From the NCBI GenBank assembly GCA_031841125.1, contig CM063109.1, forward strand, positions 22,911,321-22,975,320: 64,000 bases of DNA, given 5' to 3'. This document shows positions 1 to 11,462 of this stretch, piece by piece. Below the pieces are notes generated by a model, which was given only the letters and a program-made list of their open reading frames with translations, ran no database searches and was not told the DNA's origin. The translations under genes were made by a program, and so were the position numbers. This stretch comes from Acanthococcus lagerstroemiae (Eukaryota; Arthropoda; Insecta; Hemiptera; Eriococcidae). How positions within the stretch are numbered: position 1 is the stretch's first letter; each line of letters opens with the position of its first letter.

Positions 1-2423
1 CAAACAGTTGGTAACCCTACAAGTAGAACAATACGTTAGAATTCGAAAACATAAATTTTCATCGAGTTAAACTACGGGCACCCTAAAGTCCACCCAATGT
101 GGAAACACCAACTGATTCGAGCTCACTCCTTCAAATACTGAGCCGAACCGACCAGAATCGAAATCGTCTGTAATAAACTTCGTAATATGCGGCCGACCGG
201 GGGGGGGGGGAAGACATCCCTCGTTTTCAGGAAGTGTCCAGAACTGGCGTACAATTCTCATCGGTTCGACTTCTCTTCCTTCCTCCTTGTACCACGAGCC
301 AGCGCGGCGCCTAGGTCAGCTGAGGGCGACTTGCTAAGCACACCTGATCTCCTCGCCTCGAACGATAGGTCGCCGGTAAAATTGGTTAGCAATATTTGGA
401 GCGGGTCCGGCACCCGCGGCACCGGCGGGCAAAAGGGTAACCGTGTGCTAAAAGTTCGTTGAATCTAATTTACAAGATGAATCGATGGTCGAGCGACGGG
501 GGAGCGGCTGAGGACGCGGCACTTTATAGCGCAGTCGAGATGCCCCTCCCCGGCTCCATTTTCGATCGCGGTTATAAAATATACCTAATTAAAGGTAATG
601 TATGGGTTACAGCGGGATACCTCCGCTCTGCGCCGTGTTTCGGATGCATATGCTATTTTACTCGATTGTTTGAAAACTCTATCAAATCTCCGCGTCTCTC
701 TGTTTTTTACTCCTGTAGGGGGGCACACATACACCTCTGTTTCGTCGGCGCCCTGCTCCCGTTTCGGCTGTCTGCGGAGCAAAATCGAACGAGAACGCAA
801 CCAACAACAACGTTTTAAAGAACATAAATTCCGATAATTGGAGTACTGGCGAAGGAGGAAACGCGGGTCATAATTTATAGTCTGAGCTGAGTGCCCTCTA
901 GCGTTACCTCGATCTGCTTCTCCACTGCCAGGCGTTCCTGGCTGCCGGATTTTGTTCGCGTCAATTTTCAACGAACACACACCGCACGACCCGGTGCCAA
1001 TTTGATGCTCGATATTTTTTCGAATCTGAAGACATTTTCGTGCAGCTCGAGCCAATGACACCGTATTGACAAATAAATTTGCAAAAATTCGGAAAGGGAT
1101 GAAATTCTGTTATGGAGACATCTAAATGTTCCCTAGAATCCCAGTAAGTCTCGTCTATTAAGAGACAGAACACGATTCCCCAGGATCAGTTTTGTAGAGG
1201 AAACTCCAGAGGTATCTACTGTAAGGGAAAACTCTTCAAACAAAAATTGTTCCTCATTAAATTCTGTATAAGAGAAGTCTATCATCATTTTCTCGTAACT
1301 GCCTCCCAGATGCTCTAAATAGAAGGGTGAGGGGGAGTTGAAGATGACCCTTTATTTAAACAACGAAATTCAGAGGAAGAAATGTGCGTCAAGCGATCGT
1401 TCCATGAAAATTGTAGAAGGCGGTGTACTAATTAACCGGCTCAAAGTCCCCGTCCTACCCCTTCTGCTAATTTTTTCGAGAAATTCGATCTCACTAATTT
1501 TCTTCCTCCAAAAGTCCGGCGTACTATGAGACGTAAGAAAAAGCTTTCCAACTAGAAACTATTCTGCATTCGCATAAAAATGGTCCCTAGAACTTTTTTT
1601 CATATAAAATTGAGTGTTCAAGATTCCTCTTCCAAGCAGCTCAGTTTAACACAAGCCTAGTGGAAAGAAAAGCATTCCTGAGTTTTGGTCTTCTTTCATG
1701 GGATTTTGAAAATAGACCCAGTTCAAACTCTACGTGTACTCTATTCCCTACTTTCTTAGCGTTCTCCCTGGAAGTTTTTTAGCTCTTCTCGCCCCACTTC
1801 TCATGCGAAATCGGGTGTTTTTACGTTTCAATGGCTCAAACAGGCGGGAAGGCCTTGGACTACGGCCAATATTGTTTCCACAAAAAGGGCATATTGTATA
1901 TGAAAGTAGAGTTTTGAGGAAAACGCATCTAAATTTTGGTTACCGTATGGCCATTTCACGTTTAGAGGATGGGAGAAGAAACTGGGAAAACGCACAGACT
2001 GGTTGAACATATCCCGAAGCAAAAATACTTGAATTCACTTTTTGTTTGGCCACTGAATTGATGCAAAGATACTTTCTAGTATAGTTTGTTGTACAGTTGA
2101 GTTCATCAAATACGGCGCCGAACGTAACTTTTTCAAAATCGAGCATAGTAAGCAGAATGCATAGTATGAACGTCTTGAGTTTTCGTAAGAAAGCGAGAGA
2201 TAATGATAAGACACATTATAACTCCACCAAAGGGAGCGATCGAATATTATATACGAATTTCTTGCATCGCCTGTATATGAGAGAAAAGTTTTTTCAACAT
2301 TTCCCCAACATTGGGTCTAATTTTGTTCCAATTATTCGAAAAATGAACCGCTATCAATATTTTGTCGTAAGAATAATATTTTAAGCCATACCACTTTTCT
2401 TTCAAAGTTTTGATTTTTAAAAG
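1..2423. other. unassigned region, no gene recognised
   Basis: No recognisable protein domain, RNA gene or mobile-element terminus was found. Short open frames are scattered on both strands and none shows a family motif. The first 900 bases are richer in G, C and CpG than what follows, and include a 12-base G run at 199-210. It may be non-coding DNA or a decayed repeat. Confidence 0.5.
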
Positions 2424-2840
2424 TACTTCTATTCAATGGTCTACCGCCTTCAATTTGCGATATGGGCTACATTTACACATATCCTTTTCAGTGGTATTCA
2501 TCGCGAACTTTGAATTGGTTCATATACAAATTTTGTTCAACTGTGAAATTGAAAGCTCTATAAAGCAATAAATTATTGTAAGTACATTAGCGCCTTCAGT
2601 ACTTTCGATATGCAAAATTTGTACATAACTCAATTTGAAGATCTCAATTATTACTACTGTTAAGGTTATATGTGAATTTTGCCTGTCTGCCATACTGAAT
2701 GCGCTATAAAGCAACAACGTATTGTAAGTGCTTTAGCGCCTTATATTTCACCGATAGGCAAAGTTTGTATATAAACTAAGTTTTAAGGTTTGCGATGAGT
2801 ACCGTTAAAAAGGTTATGCAGAAATTTTGCATAATCGGTA
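2424..2840. repeat. degenerate tandem repeat, period about 147 bases
   Basis: The motif around 'CTATAAAGCAA...TTGTAAGT...TTAGCGCC' occurs at 2554 and again at 2701, a spacing of 147 bases. The sequence after each copy also aligns loosely (a GATATGCAAAATTTGTA-like stretch, then AAGGTTAT). A third, more diverged unit can be traced before 2554. This looks like an old satellite-like array of two to three units. Confidence 0.6.
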
Positions 2841-2889
2841 TTTTTAAGGCACTGCGTAACATTCAATTTTGAGCCCTGTAGTACACAAC

Positions 2890-3010
2890 TTCAAGGACAC
2901 ATCCCTTAAGAAACTGAAAAACAAAACCTGCATTTTTTTTAAATTAAAGGTAATTTTTCACCTAGGCGCGTTAGAAATTACGAAAAAGAATGTTGACGAT
3001 CCACCCTAAT
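2890..3010. repeat. dispersed direct repeat, copy 1 (partner 3323-3460)
   Basis: The stretch from TTCAAGGACA to TTGACGATCCACCC recurs 430 bases downstream. Shared blocks include TCAAGGACA, GCGCGTTAGAAAT (here) against GTCGCGTTAGAAAT (partner), and AAAAAGAATNTTGACGAT. The copies differ by many substitutions and small indels, so the duplication is old. No coding capacity is evident. Confidence 0.65.
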
Positions 3011-3322
3011 ATTCAGGTTTCTGCCGTCCCCCCCCCCGTAACTACAATTTTGAGAAATCAAGGTCAAACTCGGTTTTTCGCCCCCCCCCCCGATAACCAC
3101 AATTTTGAAATGAGGGTCGAATCGTTATCAGAAATGTATTCAAATTCAGCTGCCCTGGGGGCCTAGTAAACGACATATTTTTCATATCAATGCGGCATCC
3201 TCTCCTCTCGAATGTATATTTTTATATAAATCGTCCTACCTGGTAATTTCCCATGTAGCACGATGCCAGTGTCTAACGAACGTCTTTTGTCTCCTGCATT
3301 TCAGTAAACCTGGTTCGTGACC

Positions 3323-3460
3323 TTTCAAGGACAAACCCCTTAGGGAAAATTAACAAGTTTATTAAAAAAATCTTGAAATACTTTCTTGTCTACCAAAGGC
3401 AACTTTTTACCTGGGTCGCGTTAGAAATTTCAAAAAAGAATTTTGACGATTCACCCAACA
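3323..3460. repeat. dispersed direct repeat, copy 2 (partner 2890-3010)
   Basis: Second copy of the block described for 2890-3010, in the same orientation. Two C-runs of 10 and 11 bases (3028-3037, 3081-3091) lie between the copies. Confidence 0.65.
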
Positions 3461-3781
3461 CCACAGTTTTTTTTTAACGGGCTGTAATTCCAGAATCGCA
3501 CGCTCTATCGAAGAAAATTTTAAATGACGTCGAAGACCGTCCCTTCGCTACCATATACTAAAATTTGAAGTCTGTAGTACCGTTATAACACGAGTTATGG
3601 TAAGATGCGTAACGAACGCTCGCGAGAACACTTGTGTTCTGCAACGTTGCTTTGGTGCATTTTCGTGGTGACCTGTAGGGGGTACACTTACACGCCACGC
3701 GCGATACGTTATAACTTTTTTTCACGCTCGCAAAAAAGTTGAGCTTTTAGTATGCTGTACAGAAATAAATGAGCTTCAGAT

Positions 3782-3905
3782 GGTTTTTCATTCAAGTCGC
3801 TAGGTCGAACGGTTCAGAAATGACCAAATCTGTCTCAGTTATGGTTCTTCATTCAACTCGCTCGGTTAAACGGCTCAGAAATGACGAGATCTCTCTCAGT
3901 AGTTT
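3782..3905. repeat. 62-base tandem duplication
   Basis: Two adjacent units begin 'GGTTTTTCATTCAAGTCGCT' (3782) and 'GGTTCTTCATTCAACTCGCT' (3844), and both carry a 'TCAGAAATGAC...TCTCTCAG'-like second half. Each unit is about 62 bases. An open frame crosses both units, but the repeat explains it better than a gene does. Confidence 0.7.
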
Positions 3906-4063
3906 TTGGCCTATAGTAAATAGGTACTCGAGTACCTATGAAAAAACAAGTATTCCGTTGAAAGTATTGGAGTAGGTAAATGTCTCAATATTTTCATCAA
4001 TCATAAGTAATTGAAAATGACCTAGTAATTAATATTTTTGTTTCTTAATTTGCTTCTCTCATA

Positions 4064-4223
4064 GCCGCATTTTCAAACAACACTTATATTTCTAAGTGCC
4101 CTCAAATGGAAAAAATCACTTTGAATTGCATTTACGTAACCCCTTGAGGTTATCTGAGTGCAATTTTAAGTGATTTTCCATTTAAAGGCACTTGAAAAAT
4201 TGATTGCTGTTTGAAAATACGGC
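4064..4223. mobile_element. 160-base foldback (MITE-like) element
   Basis: The two halves are near-complete reverse complements. The left arm starts GCCGCATTTTCAAACA. The right arm read in reverse starts GCCGTATTTTCAAACA. Inner arm blocks AAGTGCC, AAATGGAAAA and AATTGCA also pair. The sequence could fold into one long hairpin. There is no coding capacity, so if it is transposable it is non-autonomous. No clear target-site duplication was found. Confidence 0.7.
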
Positions 4224-4949
4224 ATTCAATCGTGGTAGCTGCGATAGAGTTTTTTTCCCGTTTCATCAGCATCAAAAGTCCGAGAATGCTACTATTCAAA
4301 ATGCGATTACGGCTTTCACCGTCGGCGAGAGTCGAGAGAGAAAGTACGACAAAACGAGGAAAGAACGAACAAAATAAACAGACAATAAATAAATTTGCAA
4401 AAAAACAAAAATACATGGCAGATTTTCTGGCCATTTAGTATTGTACATAGAAACGTATTATATGCTGCATATAATTGGTGGATAAACCGCGCGTCGTTCG
4501 TGCTGCACGCTGAAAATTAATTCGTTGATACTCTGTCGCCATCGTTCGTTAATTAAGAACGATTTGTTTAATTAATGACCGATGCACCGCTGTTGTTAAC
4601 GTTTGTTTTGCGCTGCAATGTTAAACGGAGTCGAGTCGAATGCACAGCTCTGCGCTCGCCGTTCGCTCTGCACTATCGAGTGGAGCTGCTGCGTGGTCGA
4701 GGTCCTCGTTGAGGACGAGGTGAAGCTCTTCCTTGGGAGAGCGAGGCACTAATAAAACCTAACATTAAGCCGTAGTGTTATCTCAGCTCACCTCTTACGT
4801 TCAAATGCGAATGAGAGAGCGTGCATTTGCGAGATTTTCGAGAAGTGCTCAGTGTGGATCGAAGCTAGGTAGTGCATTTGAAATCTATGGAACGAGAGTT
4901 GTGTAGGAAAAGCGCGTATATTGATCATCGATAGCAGACAAAGATCTCC
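4224..4949. other. unassigned region
   Basis: No family or motif recognised. The part after about 4480 is richer in CpG than the surroundings. Nothing supports a specific gene. Confidence 0.4.
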
Positions 4950-4951
4950 CA

Positions 4952-5133
4952 GAGTGCTAAAACATGAACTGTAAACGGATGTCCTGCCTGGGCGATCGAG
5001 GGAGAAAAAAAGGACAGTGAGTAAGAAGAATAAGGGCATGGTTAAAAAATAAATAAAAATAAAATAAAATTACAGGGAAGGCATGCAGATGTTTAAAAGA
5101 TGTTTCTAAGACTCTCGCATCGTGCTACGTATA
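4952..5133 (+). repeat. dispersed repeat, copy 1 (partner near 30072)
   Basis: The stretch GAGTGCTAAAACATGAACTG followed by TGTCCTGCCTGGGCGATCGA and a purine-rich run is matched near 30072-30252 by GAGTGCTAAACATAAACTG and TGCCCTGCTTGGCCGATCGA. Weaker similarity continues through GGCATGCAGA and ATCGTGCTAC. Neither copy has a recognisable domain. It may be an unnamed repeat family. Confidence 0.6.
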
Positions 5134-7124
5134 AAGTAGCCAGGCAGAAGAATGTATACGAAAATGTACATTAGAGAGGAGAGAGTCACCGAATCTTGAG
5201 AGCCACAGAGTCACTCAATCTCCGAACGTCTGCACAGTTGAGAGAAAACGTGTTCAGAGTTATACCATCAGTTGTCAAGGTAAACTAGCCAGATTAGTTT
5301 ACTTCCCATCACAATGCCAAAATTGTTGCTTCCGACTTATATTTAGAATTATTGGAGTCATTTTTCTCGATTTGACTGAAAATTCGTGGCCGACTCCGGC
5401 GCTCAATGTTTCACAATTCAGGCATCAGGAATGGATATTCGGTTTTTAAATCCTGGCAGGCTAGTGAGCATCCCGATCCTACCTCGGTTTCTGATTTCGT
5501 TTTGAAAAACTGACGGTTCTTCAGCACTACAGTTTTGACTCTAGAGGCCGGACCGAAAGCTCCAAAACGCTTTCTTGAAATAGTAGCCAGGAATCATCAC
5601 CTGCAGAACCATTCTTCCATTGTGATTCGTGGTTGCAAATCTAATCAAATTTGAACACTGAAAATTCTATGTGATTTGGTTGCTAAAGTTGTGTCCATAC
5701 TTCGTCAAATTCGGAGGGCGTATGTCTGTTTCATTTTCTGCGAATTTCGCCGTAACAAAAGCAGTTGTCGAAGGCCCTTCGATAGCCGGAAAAAGGCCTG
5801 CGAAGAAACGAGTGTGTTCGATTGAACTTACAAGTCAAATGGTCGAACGCTGAAGCTCAATTCGGCGCCGATATAAAGAGCATTTTCAGCCACTATCCCG
5901 GCTTTTGCATCCGCGGCTGTATCCGAGAGAACGAGATCTCGTTAAAACTCTTCGTCGGCGGCGGTCGAAGGATTTTTGCGCACCGGGGCCAGAAAGAGAA
6001 GGAAGAACCCATTTCCATTTATTCGCCAATTCGAAAGGCGGCGTAATCGTAAAATGGTCATCTAGGGCGAAAACATTAACGTTTGTTTTTTTTTTCATAT
6101 TGGCGCGGCAGCGGCGCGTAAAAAAGTATTACGCATTAAAATGTATGAAAACGTGCGCGGAATACGGCCGAGCGTATATATTTATACTGGGCGAAGAAAA
6201 ATGAGAAAATACCAGTAAACGTGACCCTTGTAGCAGCTTGATCCAGGGGTCCAGACTCTAAATATATGAATTCACGAATTTATCGTCAACTAAATAAGCA
6301 AACAGCGATTCTTAAATAGTGGCGTAATTAAAGGGGGATATGATGATATATATCCTTCTCTTACCGCCCCCCTCATCACCGAGCCGAGGTGAAAGTAAAA
6401 TTTTGGCTTTATGTAACAATTTTTGGTTCTGAGGCATTATTTATATTCTTTTTTTAAAGTTTTTTTTTTATTTATTGCTTGTCGTCAGGAATTCTGGCAC
6501 CATTTTGCTGATATTTTAGACCCGAGTTCTACTGGTCACGTTGAAATGCGGGCGCAGTACTATAGATCCATGTCTTCCCTACGGATAGATTCTTTCGGAG
6601 ATGGCAAAAAGACCAACGACCACAAAAAGATCAACAGAATAGCTCTTCTACTTATATTTAAAATGCTACTCGTACTTCCAATTTTTATGTACTCATTAAT
6701 TATAAAATCTGATGGCATCTTTCTACTATTCAAAGTTTTCGTTACTTCCTCAATTTCTCCATACAAAAGGAGGTTCGAGTTCATCATTTCTTTCGAATAT
6801 TTAAGACATCACATCAGTTTTGACTAATTCGTTATATTTCAATCAATTATCTTCAACTAATCGGTTATATTTGATTATCTTCTTCTTTTAGCCCTTATCA
6901 TCAATCTACTGATGGATGAAAGCCTCCACCTTCCACCTCCCAGAAGCTTCAGTCCTGTGACCACCGACCACCATTCTCCGTCAATCTTCCATTCTCATCG
7001 ATTCACTTTCTCCTTGGTCACCGAATTGCCCATTCCGACTCCAGTTTCTCTTTGGTCACTCTTGAGATCCATCGATTCTCTTCGCTTCGAGCCACTGCAT
7101 TACAATTCTTTCTTAGGCACCAAT
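5134..7124. other. unassigned region
   Basis: No domain, RNA gene or terminal inverted repeat was recognised over this stretch. It includes pyrimidine-rich sequence at 6425-6480 and an ordinary-composition block at 6900-7120. Confidence 0.4.
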
Positions 7125-8345
7125 TCAATTTTTTTAATTGCTCGATAACATTTGACTAAGTAATTATTTTTGATCAACCAGGTCAATCCTTATTATTTAC
7201 CAGGTACCCATTCAATTATTGTTGATTACTCGATAATTCTTGATTACATAATCATTTTTAATCATTCAATATTTTTACAATTGTGATAATCATATTTAAT
7301 CAATCAATTATTTTTAGTATGATAGAAAAAGTTTTTATTAATTCATTGCTTTTAATTAATCATTTTTGAATAATTGAATATTTCTGATAATCTGATTATG
7401 CTTCATCACTCAAGATTTTGACAAATTATTAATCATTTTTGAGTAATTCATCATGTTTTTTCTCACTATTATTATTTATGATTATTTGATTACCTTTAAT
7501 GAAACGGTTATTCTTGATTATTTGAATAATCCTGATCAATCTGATACTTTTAACTGTCAATTTTTGATTAATCTATTATTTTGATTTATTCAAACACCAC
7601 TTTTGATGATCGATTATTCATGAATACTCAAACATTTTTTATTAATCAATTACTTTTATTATTTTAACGTTATTATTTTTGCTAGAAAATTTTTTTTTAT
7701 AAGCATGCGGCAATAGGCCACTGTCTACCATGTGCCCCGACAAGGTCATTTTCAATTAATCAATTGTTGTTGTTGATTCAAAAATCATTCTTAATTGATT
7801 ATTTTTGATTCGTGAATTACTTTTCTAATCAAGTAATTATTTCAATAAACCAGTTGTCCTAATAAGTTGAATATTTTTATTTTGTTATTTTTTTTACTAC
7901 TCATCAGTTGATTATTATTCATAAATTGATTATTTCTGATTATTCAACAGTCACTGAGTACTCAATTATTGTTGATGATTCAACTGTTTCTATATACTTA
8001 ATTCTTTTTTACTAATAATCATTTTGAATAATCTATTTTTGATTATTTGATAATGTTTAGCAGGAAAACTTTCTGATTAATTGACTACCTACTTAATTAC
8101 TCCGACTAATCAACTAAATTTAACTGATCGTTTATATTAATCAATTATTTTTCATCAATAATTAATTAGGTTTGATTGTTTGATTATTTTTATTCATTCA
8201 TTATTCTAAATTAATTCATCATCTAGTTACAGACTTAGTTTTCATCAATCGAATATCTTCAATTATTTGATTACTTTTGATTAACTGTATGCTTAATAAG
8301 TTCGTTAATTTGATGAATCAATTTCTTTTAATATTCATTAAATAT
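7125..8345. repeat. AT-rich degenerate array (GATTA/ATTTTT type)
   Basis: About 1.2 kb is dominated by variants of TTTTGATTAATC and AATCAATTATTTTTGATTA, with stop codons in every frame. A short non-repetitive patch (about 7700-7750) interrupts it. This is low-complexity sequence that probably grew by slippage. Related sequence trickles into 6820-6890. Confidence 0.7.
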
Positions 8346-8934
8346 TAGAACTGATGACAGAGAATTTACTTTTAAAAAATACATCCATTCATGACTGAAA
8401 AATTGTAGGACTGACGTACGTTTATTTTTGCCTCCCCATCTCACCCACTCACTTGTGCATGTAACACACTGAATTGTAATGATGATGAATTACTCAGGCA
8501 TGCCAAGTTGCCTTTGTAGACCAGAAGGAACATGAGACCGCCTGACTTGCAGGACATTTCCACTGCAATATTTTGAACTTCTGTCATCGTTCACGATTTT
8601 ACGAATTTTGCAACCAAATGCACTGCACGAGAGATCTGACCCAGAGAAAATTTCAACCCTCTCCCATTCTTCTCACTATACCGACTGATTACAGAGAAAC
8701 CTACAATACTCAAAACCGTAGCTATAGGAAACACGGCGTTACAGGGTGTCCACCAAAACCGGAACTTTTCGGGAACCAACCCAGCATTTTTTTCAGGACC
8801 CATAGATAAAATGTTTTCCTCTCATCCCTTCTTGAAATCTACCGAGGGACGCATCCAACAAAATCAATTTTTCTCACAATATTTGATTTTCTAATTCATA
8901 GACAAAATTGCTATCCCTTACATTGTTTTTCGGG

Positions 8935-9178
8935 CAGGGATGTACCGAAGAGTTCCTCCCACCGGGGGGTGAGGTGAAAGTCCCAGTCCCAAAAACTGAT
9001 TCAAAATTCCCAAGTATCAAAGTGAAAAAAAAACAGCAACTTTTGACTTGTCGAATTTCCCCAACTTTACCGAAATTTCTCAACTTTGGCTGACTGAAAT
9101 GGTAAATTTCCCCAACTGCTGAGTAAAAAATTTCCTACGAGGGGAGGGGGAAGGTCCCTCCTTATCGGTGCGTCCCTG
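8935..9178. mobile_element. hAT-like MITE, TIR CAGGGATGTACCGA
   Basis: The left end reads CAGGGATGTACCGA. The right end reads TCGGTGCGTCCCTG, whose reverse complement is CAGGGACGCACCGA, giving 12 of 14 matching TIR bases. A related element with the same terminal motif lies at 10303-10614. No transposase is encoded. The flanks (TTTTCGGG / TTGTTACG) do not form a clean 8-base duplication, so the hAT assignment rests on TIR form and on the related copy. Confidence 0.65.
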
Positions 9179-9600
9179 TTGTTACGGGGTCATTTAGACA
9201 AATTCCAAAGTATTCCGAGTTTCCGCGCCCTCTTTGTAAAATTCGGGACTTGAGTTTCGGATTTTACCAGGACCGGTAGACACTCTCAGTTGGCAAATTG
9301 GCAATGTTACGGGACTTAGCTGGATTCATGTATCTTTCATGTTTTTCATTTTCCTCTTTTTTCTGGGGGGGGGAGAGGGGGCTCAATAGTTGTAAAATTT
9401 TGGAAAATATTTGGATGTTTGATTTGTTTGCTTCCAACAGCTGGAAAATATTTGATCCTTGCTACCTCAATGAGTCTGCTCCGCCACTGCCCTAATACTA
9501 CTCCGTTAGTCCTAATCAGTCTTATTTCCATCCAACAATTCCGTCTCAAGTTATCGTCTAGACAAACTTCAGCGCATACACTTTATAACTTCATGTGGTA

Positions 9601-10232
9601 CCGTAAGCTGGGGTAATACCGGACACTGATGGTAATATCGGCCACTCATGACTTGTAGGGGCGCTAGTATCGTTATCAGTCAACTGGGCTACTATCAGAC
9701 ACCGGTGGTAATATTGGCTACTCGTGACCTGTTGCAGGAGTGCTAGTATCGTTATCAGTACACGAGTCATGAGTGGCCGATTCGGACTGTGCAAAAACGA
9801 CAACAACGCCGGAACTAAACCCAACTGATAAGCGAACGGTGATGGTTTCTTTGACTCCCATCAGAAAAACACACGGAACAAAGATCATATTTGTTACTAC
9901 CTGAGAATAAGAAATTTCTTAGAAACCAAAGGTATACCTTTTTATTCCAGAATGTTTCTAGCATTTGCTAATAAACTTCTGGTTACTAACAAATTTCTGA
10001 TTCTCAAGTAGTAACAAATATGATCTTTACTCCCTGCGTTTTTCTTATGGGAGTCAGAACGTGCGTTGGGCAAAAGTGGGTGTTTTTGCTAACAGTAACC
10101 AAGAAGTGTAACTCACTGTGTGACGTCAAATCACCGTTCGCTTATCAAAAAATACCTATTCTACACTAGCGCTTCTACAATTTGCACAGTCCCAATATTA
10201 CCACCGATGTCCAATACTACCCCTATAGATGG
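9601..10232. mobile_element. 632-base foldback MITE flanked by TA (mariner/Tc1-type)
   Basis: The termini are inverted copies. The left is CCGTAAGCTGGGGTAATACC. The right in reverse is CCATCTATAGGGGTAGTATT. TA flanks both sides (9599-9600, 10233-10234). The inverted repeat runs far inward: CAAAGATCATATTTGTTACT near 9877 pairs with AGTAGTAACAAATATGATCT near 10006. The left arm holds an internal duplication built on GGTAATATYGGCYACTC. No transposase is present. About 30 bases at 10071-10100 recur at 20201-20230, inside the insertion that breaks the LINE ORF2. Confidence 0.8.
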
Positions 10233-10302
10233 TATCAATGCAAAATAAAAAAATTAGAAGTTGGTGTTATTTTCTTTCATTTTTGTGAACCATCGAGAAT
10301 AG

Positions 10303-10614
10303 CAGGGACGTACCGATAGGGGGACAGAGGGGGTCAACTTACCCCCTCACCCGTAGGAATTTTTCACTCAGCAGTTGGGAAAATTTACAATTTTACAATT
10401 AATCCAACAAGTTATTGAGAAGTTGGGAAAACCGGACAAAGTCAAACGGTTTTTCTTCTTTCGGGAATTTTGAGTTGAGTTAGTACGAAAAATCCAACAG
10501 ACCGAACGTTTTTCTTCTTTCTTTCTTTGAGACTTGGGAATTCTGAGTTGAATCAGTTGGGATTTTCACAATTTGTACCCCCCCCCGGCCACAGTACACT
10601 CTGGTACGTCCCCG
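10303..10614. mobile_element. hAT-like MITE with 8-base TSD
   Basis: The left end is CAGGGACGTACC. The right end in reverse is CGGGGACGTACC. Flanking octamers are GAGAATAG (10295-10302) and GAGAAAAG (10615-10622), matching 7 of 8 as expected for a hAT-type duplication. It shares its terminal motif with 8935-9178. It contains a 9-base C run and no coding capacity. Confidence 0.75.
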
Positions 10615-11354
10615 GAGAAAAGTTTAGCCCCTCCACCAACCCCAGCATATTCCACTTTCTGCAATCAGGTCAAGACCCAAGGGCGGATTGACCTTTTCTG
10701 GCGTAGGAAGCAAGATCAAAATTGGTGCCCTCAGCGAGTTCTAACGGCGCGAATTGCAAAACGCCGTAAGGCACTATACCGCTCTGCACTCGTGTTGGAA
10801 AAAAAAATTTCCAGCCCCTGATGGCGCCCTTCTCTTCTCCGCGCCCAAAGCAAATACTTCCCACGCCTACGTGTTAATCCGCCACTGTCAAGACCACTAG
10901 TCGATTTGAAAATTCAGTTTAAAAACGCGGACTATCAACGTGATAATTACCAATCTACGTTTTAGCAGACATTCACTCTCGGATGTTCATTTTTGGCGCC
11001 GACAGTTTCAGGTAAAAATTATCAGTAATTCGCGTTCTTAGTAAACCGAAGAAGGAATAGATGAAAAAAAGAGAAGAAAGATGCAAACAATCGTACATTG
11101 ACAGTGAAATGGCCACCCTCATCTGGAAAAACCGTATGATATTTTATGTGTTTGCCTCCTCTGTAAGACCCCAAGAAAAAGACGAAAAGCAACCACATCA
11201 GGATCACTGCCAACTCACCTTTCCTACAGTGGTGCTTGTAAAACGACCCTTCGCTTTCTATCGCAATGCAACATCAACAAATCCCGTCTGAATCACCACT
11301 TCTACTCGAGAACACTCAAGTACGAAATCCGAGGAGAGAGAAGGAAAAACTTAC

Positions 11355-11462
11355 CTTCTTCGCATCGTTGTTATTATCGACGAGGCCGGGATGAGCATTC
11401 AAAGCGTTTCCATTACTAACCGCGGGTCCATTGCCGTGGGTGAGCAGTTCTTCAGAGCCACG
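11355..11462 (-). CDS. candidate host-gene internal exon, 36 codons
   Basis: Read on the minus strand, an acceptor ending TGTTTCAG at 11463 is followed by 108 bases with one fully open frame and then the donor GTAAGT at 11354. The frame starts R-G-S-E-E-L-L-T-H-G and ends N-N-N-D-A-K-K. The length is a multiple of three and both junctions can be phase 0, as for a cassette exon. The peptide is polar, Asn/Gly-rich, and has no motif I can assign, so the gene is unknown. No neighbouring exon was identified with confidence. A CpG-rich region lies upstream on the same strand (11.75-12.4 kb). Unrelated short exon-like ORFs can arise by chance, but the paired strong splice sites make this the best host-gene signal in the window. 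Confidence 0.55.

Noticed and set aside
11221..11292. A second minus-strand exon ending at a GTGAGT donor (11216-11221)
   Set aside because: All three frames contain stops between the nearest acceptor-like site and the donor.
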